Shown: positions 13,301 through 26,405 of the stretch, one piece after another
Layout of the letters: each line of letters starts with the position of its first letter
How positions within the stretch are numbered: position 1 is the stretch's first letter
Assembly: GCA_012064415.1 (NCBI GenBank)
Contig: SSNU01000063.1
Span: 655,977-719,976, forward strand
From: Gyrodactylus bullatarudis
Lineage: Eukaryota > Platyhelminthes > Monogenea > Gyrodactylidea > Gyrodactylidae
Direction: 5' to 3'
Length of the DNA: 64,000 bases
The notes under the pieces: model-generated
Told to the model about the DNA's origin: nothing
The model's database searches: none
The model's input: only the letters and a program-made list of their open reading frames with translations
Position numbers and translations under genes: made by a program

Positions 13301-16300
13301 ACAATAAGAGAATACAATATTTTCCTTTATTTATTTGAGAATGAAACAAAATTTGTCGCAGGAATTGAATGTGTGAGTGTTGTGAACGACAAAACTAGAA
13401 ATTAACAACAAGATATAGCCATCCCGCGAAACGGGGGTGTTGGTTACCAACAAATGCAGAATATAAAAGAGGAAGGGAAAAAGTTTGAAAAGTCTCGTTA
13501 TTACTTTGAATATCTTCATACATCTAGCTACATTTCATTTATCCTTGGTAAATTTCAACAGATTAAAATTCAAATACAAATCAAAATGAATTTCTTTAGA
13601 TCGATCTGCTGCTGGTCAAGAATTAATTGTCGCAAACAAAAAATGAAACCTCTTGAAAATATTCATTCCGTTTTTTGTTCGTTTATAAGAGGAACAGTGT
13701 GAATCTACTCATTTATGTCACGCTATATTTGACACGATTTATCGGTAGAATATTTTATCAGATTCAAAAAACTTATTCCCCACTAAATGCATTTCAAGAA
13801 TGAAGAAATTCCAGCAGATTTTTCTCTCCACATACATCGATTCAAAGTGCTTCCTTGTGAATCGGGTTAGACAGGTTTTGAACAGACTTTTCTTATCAAT
13901 CTCTCTTCTTTTTCCTACGTGATATGTTGAAATCAATTCTTATCTTTAATTACAGTTTAATGCAAAAGATTATTGCAATATGTTTCTCCAGCAATAGATA
14001 TATTGGTTTCTATCTAGGAAAACATGTTCAGCGAAATGTACCATATTTCCATCAGAGAATGATGAAATTATCTATAGGAAGTTGGTTTTTATTTTCATCA
14101 GGGAATCTTCAAAAAGTTTCATTTTTTAATATTAAATATTAATATCCTATTGAATAGACATTCTAATCCAGTAGTGTATAGACCATCTTCTACTTTTTTG
14201 AAATATTACCCATAAAAAATATCCAAATTTTACTTATCTTGTCAACAATTCCTCGCTTAAAAGAAAAAGTAAGATTTATTAATGTCCAGAGTTGATAAAT
14301 TCTTTAGAGAAAAATACCAAGAAAGTTGGGTTGAATCGCTCACCTCTCAATGAGTCTACTACTCAACCCTTGGGTTACCAATGGATATCTGAATATGTTT
14401 CATATGTCCAATGGATAGATATAAAGTTGAAGATAATTTAACTTTGTGATAAATATATAAATTATTTAAATGTTGACTATGGAATGAGATTTTAACATCA
14501 AAAAATTTAAGGGTTGGAGAGTGAGTCTTGTAATGAAAGGATGGCTATCAAATAAATATAAATTTTATCAATTTTTTTGCAGAGAAAATCCTCTTGAATT
14601 CTATGCGAATTATTCATCTGTTAGCTGTATTCTTCTAATGTTTAGAGTTTAACCTTGACAAAGAGTTCTATGTAAACCCTGTCTTTGTCTGGGGGTGAAT
14701 CTGAGAATAACACTATGTTAAAAGTTTCTGTCCTGATTTTTTTAATCAAGAAAACGAATTTACTCAAGAAATCTAGATATGAAAAAATCAAGGAAATTAT
14801 GGCATATTTCAAATCTTCAAGTGGCACCATTTTTTTAAACTGAAAATTGTTGCTGATGTCAAAATGGGGGAATGATCAAAAGTTGATATTTTGGATCACC
14901 ATAAGACAGGAAAACCGAAGATCCCCATAAAATATGTGATAAACTCGTCTTTTCTCAGGGATCATGAATCATCAGAAGAAGTAGAAAAATGATCAAAAAA
15001 TCAACATTAAATTTTCAAAAGATGAACGGGTGATTCTCAAGATCTGTCTGATTCAGCATTTTTGATTTCTTTGTCTAACCGTGATCATCAAAAATCAACT
15101 TTTGATCACTCTCTCAATTTGATATCAGCAAAAATACCAAAGATCAAAAAATTGGAATTTGATGCTAATTTTTGTTCAAATTCAACTTCTTGATGAAAAA
15201 ATTGAGATTTTTTAAACAACAAAATCATTTACATAGTTCCCATCAGAATTGTTTTTGTAATTGTAGTGTTCAAGTTTCCTGAACCATGAAATCAGTTGAA
15301 TTTAGAAAGATTTCACCTTTTAGTAAAGTCCTTTTCTTGCTATTTTAGATCAAGTAAACTATGGCATTTTTTCCCTTCACCCGCTCATCACAATTCCTAT
15401 GATGAAACCGCATAAAGAAAGAGAAAAATCAAGAATAAAAATTGCCTATATCTCTTGATAGCCTCTTTAATCGGTATTTTTAGATATGGATGTTGAGTGT
15501 GTCTATAAAATTCTTGCTCAAGTCGATACACATTGAATAGTGTAAAGTTGCGTGTTTTGTAAACATCATAACATCGTATCAATTACTTTGACTCGATACT
15601 AGGAACAAGGATTACCTTGTTTTATGGTGGATGATATTAAAATTAAGCTTCGGAAAATTCTTGTAAAAATTATTTCTATAAATCATTTAAATATAAAGCA
15701 GAAAAGTTAATAATTTTGATAACAGATAATTTGGTTATATATTAGGCTAATACAAAATTTTATAAGAAATATTTCGTTCTAGGTGCTTAGGTCGTATATC
15801 CCACAGAACAAAATATTTCTAGTTAAACTTTGTAAGTATAAGTGCTGCACTATTCACAACAAAATTTTATTTTTCCCGAACAATGTTCTATGCCTTAATC
15901 AAAAATTTTTGAAAATCAAATTGAAAATTTTCCATGTTCTGATATACAAAAATCCCATTTTCCCTAAAATCATCAAAATTTAGCTAATTTCCGAAATGTG
16001 AAAGAACACTCAATTTTTACCATAAGCCCTATTTTTATTCAAAATGTTGCAAAAACTATTAAAAACCTCAATTTTGTCCTTTCTCGTAGTGAAATTCATT
16101 GAAAGAATCTTGGCGCGTGTTCAAAAATTTTCATCTTCGTATGGTTTTATAGGAAAAAAGCTTAGTTTTCGATAATCTTCAAAATGAGATTAAGGCTGGG
16201 AAAATTTGAAAAATTTGGCCTACTCTGATATATGTGCTTAATTTTTAGATGAATCAAATCATTTGATGCATTTGAAGAACAATTAACTTCTCAACAAATA

Positions 16301-17280
16301 ATGCCGATCTGATAAGTGATTATTAATCACTGATTAAATTTCAATTTTTATAAGATTATTTCATTCTTTGAGAGATTATGCGATAAAAAGGTCTCAAGAC
16401 AGTAACTTCTTCTGTACTTGCTTGAAATGACTGAATTTCTAGATATTTAACTACTTTCTATAATGATAGGAGAATATCAAAAATTAACTTACTCAATAAA
16501 ATAACACAATGAAAAACGATACTTGAGTCATAGAAGAGTTTTTCTCTCATTTACTGTAAATCATTTACAGATTTCGCATTTCTTAAAAATATGCCTGTAA
16601 AATTTCTAGAAATTTATTTTACAAAACCAGTAATTCTCAGTAATTAAAATTCTTCCATAAATTTTTCCCTACTTATACAATTCATCGCATTGCATAGAGT
16701 TTACAGCAATGAAAGGAAATATTCCCATTGCTTACATGTATTTAACTAGTTCATTGTGAATCAGGCATTTTTCCCGCTAAGAAAAAAAAGAGAAGTTCTC
16801 CCTTAGTCTTTTGTTTCGATGAAAACTCTTCTTGTTGTTATTCTTAAAAAGATTAGTCGAAAGCTTTTTATAGTATCCATTTTAATGAAATCCTTTTCTT
16901 TGATTTAATTCCCAAAGCAATTTTCGATTTCTTACAAGAAAAGTAATCAATATTCTTGCTTTAAAGAGAAAAGTTTGACTAGCCATCTATCCATTATACA
17001 TTATATATATATAATAAAGTTATATTTTAAATTTTTCCATTATTTCAAGATTTTTTGTCTCCTCCAAAATTTCTATTCAAACTTTTTTATAATCTTCATT
17101 GATTTCTCTTCAAGTTCAAAATTCAAAAGTTGGAAGAAATATACTTCTAAATGATCATCAATAGTGTCACTTTGAAAAAAATAAAACTGTAAAAAGTCAA
17201 TGAAAATAATAATTTACAAAGAAATATTAAAAGTTAAAAACAAACAGAATAAAATTTAAATAACCACAATGAAATAAAAG
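7376..17280. other. long gene-free AT-rich stretch
   Basis: No coding region is supported over almost 10 kb. Open frames up to about 85 codons occur (for example 10352-10585, 10588-10773, 13041-13295) but show no conserved motif or plausible splice chain. A word set (ATCAACTTTTGATCACTCT, CAAAGATCAAA, AAAAAATTGAGA) at about 15080-15240 recurs at 39.77-39.97 kb, marking an unnamed dispersed repeat. A piece of the CTCGTAGTGAAATTCATTGA repeat is near 16.08 kb. No tRNA, rRNA or CRISPR-like structure was seen. Confidence 0.4.
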
Positions 17281-17287
17281 TTAAAAA

Positions 17288-17385
17288 GGTCCTACGGTAG
17301 TTGAAGATTATACGAGTAATTTATCCTGAACACATAGATTTGGTCTGTAGTTACTCATCCTTTCTTATGATCACAAACAAAATCA
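17288..17385 (-). pseudogene. Penelope-like element 3' end remnant
   Basis: Read on the minus strand, this stretch encodes a broken version of the RPNLCVQ...YSYNLQLP end found in the 33.66-kb Penelope-like fragment. At the DNA level the segment ending at 17291 aligns with 33659-33720 through words such as GAAGATTATA, GAACACATAGATT and GGT. A frameshift and stops interrupt it. It is a short, old remnant. Confidence 0.45.
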
Positions 17386-20300
17386 AGGGTAAGAAGGTTT
17401 AAACATTTTCAGGTCTGAATTTAATCGAATTTAAACATCCCTATAGATAGATGGCAATAATCTATCCATTCAATCATAATTTAAATTATTATTATTTTTC
17501 TACCATTTTTCCTGTTCACTGAACACTGTGTTTTCACTGCTAGGGTTTTCTCCGTATTACTTATCTCTATTTATCATCTAATGGTTTTTCGTGTTTTATT
17601 TTTTCAAAACCATTTACTGGTTTCATTTCCATCAATCATGTCATACATTAGGGGACATGTGAGAGTATTGCATTTGATATAATTGTTAATAACTATACAA
17701 AATATCATTGATATAACAACTACTATTTGAGTGAGGAACTCGCGTTGTAATGTTTGAAGGAAGAAATCTTCAATTTACTGAATGACAAGAATCAATCTTG
17801 TGGTTCAAATGAATCGTATTTAGTGCATCAATTTGATTGGTCACGACTCTCCTCATCTTATAAATTATGATTAGAATTAGGATGTCAGAATTTTGACATT
17901 CAGCGGTTGGATTATAATAATTATTGATTGAGTAAGTCACAGTACGGTTCTTAAAAATATCTTCTGACGATGAAGGGATTTTCATGAGAAATTTGAAGTC
18001 GAGTGAATATTTAGTGATTAAGCTTATATTTCACCGGATCTCATCAGACTATTACACCGACTTGATATTTATATTATTAAATATATGAGCATATACAAAT
18101 TTCTCTTTTAGGGATGAAACATAGGCGGGTGAGGGTTGCAAAAGGTTAAAACTTGTAATAGTCTCCAGGGTTGATTGAGGTATCTTCTCTTTACGAATTC
18201 ATCCATTAAAAATATCTATTTTAGTATGAATAAAAATGATTCCTAAAAGTTGAAAAGGGAGCTTATGACAAGCAATGAATTGAAACTGCATTTGAAAACT
18301 CAAATTTTTCAATTTTACATCTAAAGATGAGGTCTGCCGGAGTTGCGAGTGGCCTCAATCGATTGAACAAGGAAATTCTGAAATTCAATCTAGCCGTGAG
18401 TCGAGTTAGTTGAAAACACATTGAATTTTTATGAACTAATTTTTGCTGGTTTTATTTTCGCGCGAATCTTTTCTCTCTCTTCCGCACTAATCGACGTGGA
18501 ATTTAATTTTCTATTCAATGGTATCCAGTTGTCGATTTTGATCTTTTATCAACTCCAGTTTTGAGAAAATTTTAATTTTTTTGAGAATATCTCCAAAAAT
18601 GAATACAGTTCTAAGACAAGATTCAGAATTAGCGTCAAATTTTGGGTTTTGGTATCACCAGATAGAATCAAAAAAGTGTGCAATTAAAAAATGACGAGTC
18701 AAAAGAAAAAGATGTAGCGGGCAGTTACAACTATAGATCCCTTTCTCAAGAAAAGACAATGAACCCAGTGAAACCCTATCTCTCCTACCATGATAAAGAT
18801 TTTCGAATAAGAACCAAATGTTTCATCACTCTTTTTCAACTTTTGAATTAATTGAGCAATTTCGGTACTAAAATTAGTCGTTAGATCAAGTGTTCGATTT
18901 TGGCCATAGAGGTTAAGAGGTCTAAAATTAGTTATATAGTAAAATTCATTAAACCTTGGGTCAATAGTAGAATTCTCAGCCATCGGTCTTCCAAACATTT
19001 CGACGGTGGTACGTCGAGACCATCAAACACACAATTACAATTATATATATACTTTTATGATCTCATCAGTTTTGTTCAATCAGATTAGAGAATAGGATAA
19101 TACAAGAGTTTGAGATCATGAAAGTATACAAATAGTATTTTGATCGTTCATTTTTTAATGAGATCCAAAGAGTAATGTAATACCCAGTGAACACATTTTG
19201 CTAGTAGGTTAAATGTAATTTCTACATTGCCTATTATTCAAAAGTGAACTCTCATCTTCAAGTCCATAGTGTTTTCACAACTTTCTAAAAGGATTTGTGC
19301 ATATCGATCGATATCCCAACATTTATGACCAAAAGTGGGATTTCCTCTCTTGTATTTTTTTTCTTGGAGCTGTTCCACATAACGATGAGAAATGAAAGAG
19401 CAATAATTTATAATTGGAAAAAAGGGGAGCATAGAAGAAGAAGACAAGTATTCTACATATATAGATAACAAACATACTATAGACAATAGATTTATTATAC
19501 TACTCATTATTATTACGTTACCTTAATAGATGATATCTACATACTACTTGATGTATGTATATAAATAGGTTATGGACAGGGATGTATAATAAATATAATG
19601 TTTGGGATCTGGAGAAAAAATCAGATTCTAGGTAACTAACTGCTAACCATAGTTGGAAAGAACAAGAGAGTAGCTGAGTTTTAAATATAATGATGATGAC
19701 TACCACTAATACAGTTTAGTTCTTTTCTGGGGGAGCATTTGCATATTTAATTTTTTTTAATTATGATGATAACTATTATTTCTCTCTCCTCACATATTAT
19801 TATTACATTATGTTCCCATTAGATCATTATTCCAAGAGGGTAAAAGAGGGAGAGAGAGAGAGAGAGAGAAATGTAGCTACCACACCACACTGTATTATTA
19901 CACAATCCAGTAAAAGTCTTTATAGATAGAATGTTCTGTATTGACATAAATATATTTATGCTTGGCTTAATTAGTTCCAATAACCAAAAAATATGATTAA
20001 GTAATCAGAAATCCAAGGTAGGAATCCATACTATTCTTATTATGTATGAGAAGCTTTACAAGAAATTCCCTCTAAACTGGAATTTTTTTCACCATATAGA
20101 GTTCTGGAGAAGACAACCCCTTTCGGAGTATCATTTAAAAACAAGCTCTTTTTTCATGATCCACATTCAATCTTTTTTTTGTTAGACAAAACATTTATAT
20201 TTGTAGAGATATAGAAATTACAAAATAAATATAACATAATCTGCTATGAAAAGGTTCTCTTTTTCTCAAATGATGAATAAATATAATAAAATTAAAAATG

Positions 20301-20469
20301 TTTAATAATTATCATCGGGCCGGCGAGTGTGAGAAATAATAATATTGTAAAGTATTTAAAAGTATGAAAAACTAGTGTCTGCAAGCAAAACGAAAATCCT
20401 CTGGTTAATGAAGATATGAGTAAAGTAAAGACTTAGTGTAGTTCAATTTAGATCTAATGTGAGACATGA
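17386..20469. other. gene-free stretch with a short trace of the hammerhead repeat family
   Basis: No gene is recognised. At 19179-19216 about 38 bp (TAATACCCAGTGAACACA, then TTTTGCTAGTAGGTTAAATG) match the 3' end of the hammerhead/tRNA-like repeat seen at 39386-39420, with few differences. A (GA)n tract lies at about 19850-19870. Confidence 0.4.
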
Positions 20470-20964
20470 CTAATTTAAGATTAGAGAAATCATCACAATC
20501 AGATAATTCATATTTTGATTTAATAGAGTTGAACGTAGATAATAAGTAATTAAATTCATATTTTGAGTTCCTGAGGTTATAATTATTCTCAGAAACAGAA
20601 TAGGACTCAGAAAATTTTTAACTATAAATGCATATCTACGAACCCAAAGAGGGTTAATCCCTGAGATCGAGATAAGCGCATTGTACGAGTCCAAATGAGG
20701 ATATAGGGAATGTAGAAATCTATATTGCACCAGCTCAATTGTTAGAGATTGAGCGTTATTCAAATTAGGTAGAAGAGGGAAAATGTAGTCGAAAAGAGGA
20801 AGTACCAATGACTTGTAAGTTTTTAGTCTTGCGCCACTGGATTTAGAGAATTTTCTTATAGAATATACATAATATATATAATAATAGAATATAATAATAG
20901 TATAATAATAGTTAATAAGAGGATTTAATTTTAAGTTAGATGACATACTGAAATCCTGATCCAA
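20470..20964 (-). pseudogene. LINE reverse transcriptase C-terminal fragment
   Basis: A 164-codon open stretch contains the order typical of the region after the RT palm in non-LTR retrotransposons. It has a thumb-like segment (RLKTYKSLVLPLFDYIFPLL), an L.NAQSL.IE..QYRFL block and a NPLWVRR motif shared with the fragments at 1.9 and 40.7 kb. The N-terminal part is low-complexity Tyr/Ile-rich and probably not original coding sequence. The YxDD region is absent, so the copy is truncated and inactive. Confidence 0.6.
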
Positions 20965-21885
20965 AGTTAAGGAGACAATTTTTTTCCATGTAACAAGGTT
21001 TGTGAGTACGCTGATAACGAATCTGTAGTTATTTTAATGGAATTATTCTTAGTTCAGGATTATTATCCATTATATTATCGAAAAATTGGCAATCTTTGAA
21101 GCTCTAGCAGATATATTTCAGACGATTGTAACTTTAAATTCTACAGGTATTAAAATTGTCTTACTTTCATCTATAACCATGGGATACGCTTTAATATTTG
21201 AGTTCAGGCCATTGTACTTGGAGATTATTCTCTTATTGAGTGTTCTGCAGCAACCTCCAGGATTCTCATGTTGAATTCTGACCTTGGAATGTCACCTCCA
21301 TTGATTGAATATTCAAGAAATACATGTAACTCGTGAAGAACACCCCCTATTTTGGTCTCTCACTTTAAAAAAATTAATTTTTACTTTGAATAAAACGACC
21401 TCTCAATTTGGTCTGCAAAAGGTATAGTTTGATAGAAAAATGGCCCATCTCCGCTAGAGTTTATGAGTATGTACAAATTCGAAAATTTTTATATTTTTTT
21501 AAGCAAAAGAAAAAAATTGAATGACAAAAATTAGCTGGCTTTGAGAGTTTTACACACAAATTCTGCTCCGAATGTAGGTAGACTGCCAGAAAGAAAAGGG
21601 AGATAAATTTTTTAATTTAATTAAACATTTTTGTTCTCTAGTTAGGCGCAGCGCACTTGAATGCAAAAAAGCTCTCATCATTTAGTGAAGGCAGTTAGTA
21701 GAGGGGAATGAAATCCTCTTTGTTAGTCTGTAGTGATGGATAACACATGACTCTAAATACTATACTATAAATAATTTTCGAGTTTTAAATTTATTCCCTA
21801 AAACTTATTTCTATGAATACTTTCTTTCCTCTTTTTTTATATATTCTTGATAATTAAATTATCGCTGTTCATTAGTTCTTAATAT
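20965..21885. other. gene-free stretch
   Basis: AT-rich sequence with only short open frames and no family resemblance. It precedes the long palindrome at 21886. Confidence 0.35.
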
Positions 21886-22085
21886 ATATATATGTTACCG
21901 TTAATCTTGTTACTCTTGATAGTCTCAAGACTCCCTGGCAAATCAGTTAAACTTGTTACTCGGTTTCAAGATTATCTGATAGTCTCAAGAATCCCGGGAA
22001 TCTTGTTACTAGTAACAAGTTTAACTGATTTGCCAGGGAGTCTTGAGACTATCAAGAGTAACAAGATTAACGGTAACATATATAT
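21886..22085. repeat. long perfect inverted repeat (75-bp arms, 50-bp loop)
   Basis: The arm 21886-21960 and the arm 22011-22085 are exact reverse complements over 75 bp by eye, separated by a 50-bp loop. The arm sequence is not simple AT; it contains CTCCCTGGCAAATCAG. The loop repeats arm words (GATAGTCTCAAGA and TCTTGTTACT), so the structure was built from a shorter unit. Both outer ends run into an alternating AT tract. As RNA it would form a 75-bp hairpin. No TIR or TSD family signature is clear. Confidence 0.85.
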
Positions 22086-25000
22086 TATCCACGAATTGTG
22101 ATGACCTCGAGAGAAAAAATTTGCAACTTTAACTAGCAATTCTGAGATTCCCTTAGAAAAGAGGATCAATCTGTAGACTGTAGGATTGCAATTTATATAT
22201 CTCTCTCTCTTTCAATAGACATACAACTTTTCGGTTATTTAATTACATTTAATTATTTTTCCATATTCTCTCTTGGATTTTGCAATTAAATAATTTTGGA
22301 TAATTATAATTCATCCATGGAGATATATTTATCGTTTATTGCTGTGTAGTATGCAATGCTATGTAATCGTATTATTAACTTGGTTGATCATCAATTCTAT
22401 TCTCTACTTTATTTCTTCGTAGAAATAAATTCATCGGTATCTTCATGTCAATCTCATGGATATGATCACAGTGTATGGTAGTCTAAATATAAACAAGCCA
22501 AACCAAATAATAATCATGCTAACAGATGATACTTATTTTAGTTAGTTTACTGTTTACTGAAGAGATTCTCCTTTTTGCGCTACGGTTGCTTGGAAAAGTT
22601 ATAAATTTGTTCATACTCTGATTCCAGATTTAATTTCATCAGATTTTAGTATGCAGACCTACAGTAGACGTCGTAGGCGTCAAGACCAAGATCAATACAT
22701 TTCAGTACATTTCAGTTCTTAATTCAACTAAAGATACAGCTGGTTGCAGAAACACATTGGCCACTCCAGTCTGAAGAAACTAAGGGTAGAATATCTCAAG
22801 TTTCTGAATTTGTGAAAATTTCGATAGAGTTTCTAATAAATAAAAGAAACAGCAGAACTAATGTGCTGAACTAATTCTTTTCTTCTCAAGATTTTTAGGC
22901 AAACTTGTATCTATATTTTGAAACGGTCAGATGTTTGTCGATTCCAAGTCAGATCTAAAAAAAGGTAGAAATATTCGTAAAATAAGAAATTGAATTTCTC
23001 TCAGTTTGGAACTAAAAGATCTGAAATTAACATTATAAATGAATTTTAGCTAACTTGGTTATAATTTTAATTGCTGATAAATCTTATTAACACAAATTGG
23101 GCAATTTATTTATAAATTTTTCTTAATGAAACAAATTTTAAAAATGGTTTTTGACCAAAATTTGGAATTTTTATTAAGGCATCACGAAAATCCAAACCGC
23201 GAACAATTTTTCAATGTTACTAATATCAAAAAAAAATCTACATTAAATATCATGCTGTGAATCATGTAGTTTATATATGGAAATAGAAGGGGGCTATTTC
23301 AAAAGATTTGGAATTTCTGCCTACTTGAAGAAGAGAGAAGAAGCCTTCGATTAGCCAAAGGTATTATTTGTCCATTGGAGAGAACATTATAAAAATTATA
23401 CTATTTATTTATTTATTTACGATACCTCTCTTGGTAATATTCATTAAATTTATTCATATTCAAATTCATATTCTCGTCTAATCTGACAATTTCAAGCTCA
23501 ATGCAATCTTGTGTAACAGTATCCCTTCATTGTGAATGCTTCTCACTCTTGTTATAAGTGTATTAGTAAGGACAGGCCGAAATGGACAAAAACTATATTC
23601 CCTTTTTACAATTGAAAATTGAGAATCATCAGAGAGAGACAATTATTGCATTTTTTGAAATTTGAATCGGTCCTCGAGTATGAGAGTGGGCGAGGGAATG
23701 AGATTTATAAAACAATCCCCTTTTCTGCGTGTGTTTACTCCTATTCATTTGAACAGCAAATTGAGCACTTGAGAATGCACAAACGGAAAGTAAATTTTCC
23801 CTCATCAATAAAATCGTTTCAACGTAAATACAAAAAAAGTTATCCGGGTACATTCAGACAGGTGTTTAGGGTCCCATTATTCTGTCGTCAATAAAACAAC
23901 TTGATAATTTGAAAGAAAGTGACTTTATAGAGGTATTTATTATGAATAATAGATTTTCCTTTATACATTGTTACGCAAACTATTGCAAAGTTTTTTTTTG
24001 CTGATAGAATTGAAAAAATAACGTGGACATTTTCATAATCACTGATACTGTAAGTGAAAGGATATTTTTTGGTATATCATACTGTTACTGGAATTATTTC
24101 ATCTATTGATGCTGACAAAGAAAATGAAAAAAATGATACTGCAAGTGGAAATTTCCCTGAAAAATACTAGAGACCTTTTAAATTAAATTATTAAATTGGA
24201 AAAGGATAGGATTTTCTAGTTTGTAGTTAAAGAACCATAACATCTTTGGGTAAGGTTATTAAGCCATATCAGTTGTTATTTACTTAAGAAATATCAATGT
24301 GATTCCAAAAATAAACTTGTGTCCATTGGAAAAATTAGGCATATATGGAGGCATTTTCCAAGTCTGCTGAATTAAAAAAGGAGAGTGGATGAAAACTATT
24401 TCTTGGGCTGGTCACGTGAAGGGCTAATATGATATATTCCTTAACCATCTTGAAGTTTTTTACAGCTACAAATCTCAAAGTAAACCAAACACCTTGGATA
24501 GTCGATTCTTTGAAATTGTTATGCAATTGAAATTGGTGTTTAGTTTACTAATGCTTTTTACAAAGAAAATAAACTAGTAACTTGTTAGATGTTCATTGTA
24601 TACTCAACCAGTCTTCCCGGTATTATCGCAGATTTTTAATTTACACCTTGAGAAAGACTTTCTTATTCCATTTTAACTCTCAACAATAATATTGTACTTT
24701 CCTAATTTCAATAAAGCTTTAAGAATATTAAAATTGATAGTTTTTCAAGAAAAATTTCACAATAGATCCATGTGTTTCACGGTGATTACTACTATTCCAG
24801 TCCTAGAATAAGAAAATTGGGTTTAGTTTGAGGTCTTAATTACCAAAAATTCAAAAGTGAGAATTTTAGAAAAAACTGAAAGTATTTTTTCAATCAAATC
24901 AAAAATAAATTAAACCAAATGGAGTTATCATTATGCGGAGCAATTATTTCTGCGTTTATTGTAAAAAAATTTCACACCTGATTAGAACTGGCAGAAAATT

Positions 25001-26405
25001 TGACTAAGAATGGTTTGCTCTTTCGAATAAGCATAATCTCTCAAAGAGATTGGATTTGGATTCTTCTGAATCAAATTGATAAATTTTTATGAAAAAATTT
25101 TAAAAAATTGCATGCCATTTTGTAACCAATCAGAATTGAGAATGTCGAAATAACCAATCACTGTTACATATCATTGAGTCATAGAATATTTTTGATTAGT
25201 AATCAAAATTTCTTTCCAATTAGTGGTAAATGCCTAATTCAGTTATAAATTTTCCATTCAACCGTCATTTTACACCAGTCAGAGATTGTATCTGCTGCTA
25301 AAATCCTTGTAACTATGCCTGGCCCAGGTGTGAGATAAAACTTTGGTGTGAGGCGTTCAATCATGACAATGAGTGTCATTTCTGTTCTAGCCCGAGTTGT
25401 ATTAGGTAGAACTCCTACCAAACGCGTAAGGTTTCATTTAAATTCTAAGGTACTGCTAAAAATCTTCTGTTGATTATAATTCCATTCGTCCCTACCGAAA
25501 ATACAGAAAAGTTTCCAATCTATTAGAAAGACCATACCATCCTGTAGGCTATCGTTAGTATCATGACGACCAAAACAGGAGATTGAATAATTTATCAATC
25601 TACTTTCAAGTAAGTTTGTGTTATAAAATCATTTACTATTAAATTAATGTTTTCGCAAATTATAATAATCGATACACTTCCCGACCAGTTTTGGGGCTTC
25701 AGGAAGCACACACCCTGTTCTTGACTCATGAAACCGACTTTTCTTATTATAATCACACCTTAAAGTAGGTCAAGAATTGTAAAAATAATCTTTTCTCATT
25801 TTTTGGTTCTTGGTCTAATTTTTAGAGAAAGCCTCAAGAGTGAAAAATTTTTTCCTGCAACGTCTGCATGATTTTGGAATTTGACACTATATTTTAGAAA
25901 ATATGGCAAAGAGTTAATTTGCAGAAAACTCATACTAGGAGAATAAATTAACAACTAATGAAATTTACAGTAATAGAGGTCAAGAATCACAAGTAAAAGA
26001 TAAAATAACAGAAAAGTTCCGTGAATTACTGTTCATGAATCTTCATATTTAATGTCCCTCCGGAATTTTCTATGTTTCGAAATTTTCGTCGAGGTGTAAT
26101 AAGGAGAATATACAGAAATTAGAAATGAAATGGAATTTATCACCATTATACTTTGAAGTAGTTGGTTGATATATAATTTGATTTTCTAGGACATGTTTAA
26201 AGAAATATAAATTTCAAAGCCTTCAAGACTCGTTACTGTAAATTTTTGTGCCTATAATAATTTAAGCCTTTAGTTATCTATCGTTATCGAGTTTTGTGTT
26301 TGAAAAAATTATCCGATTTCATTGGCTTATAAATTTGATTGGCTAAAAGTGTGGGAGTATAGTTTAAAGGAAAATAAAAGACAATCTTGTACCATTTATT
26401 CTGAA
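22086..26405. other. gene-free stretch upstream of the first nAChR gene
   Basis: No coding region is supported. The open frame on the minus strand at 25239-25421 (60 codons) is somewhat more GC-balanced than its surroundings but matches nothing I recognise. The last kilobase must include the 5' flank of the receptor gene starting at 26406; I see no definite TATA box or initiator. Confidence 0.35.

Noticed and set aside
21892..22169. Two overlapping open frames on opposite strands with the same start (MLPLILLLLIVSRLPGKS)
   Set aside because: They are a by-product of the perfect palindrome, which makes both strands read the same; there is no independent support for coding.
25239..25421. 60-codon minus-strand open frame with balanced composition
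   Set aside because: No recognisable domain and no flanking exon; kept only as a note in the intergenic description.
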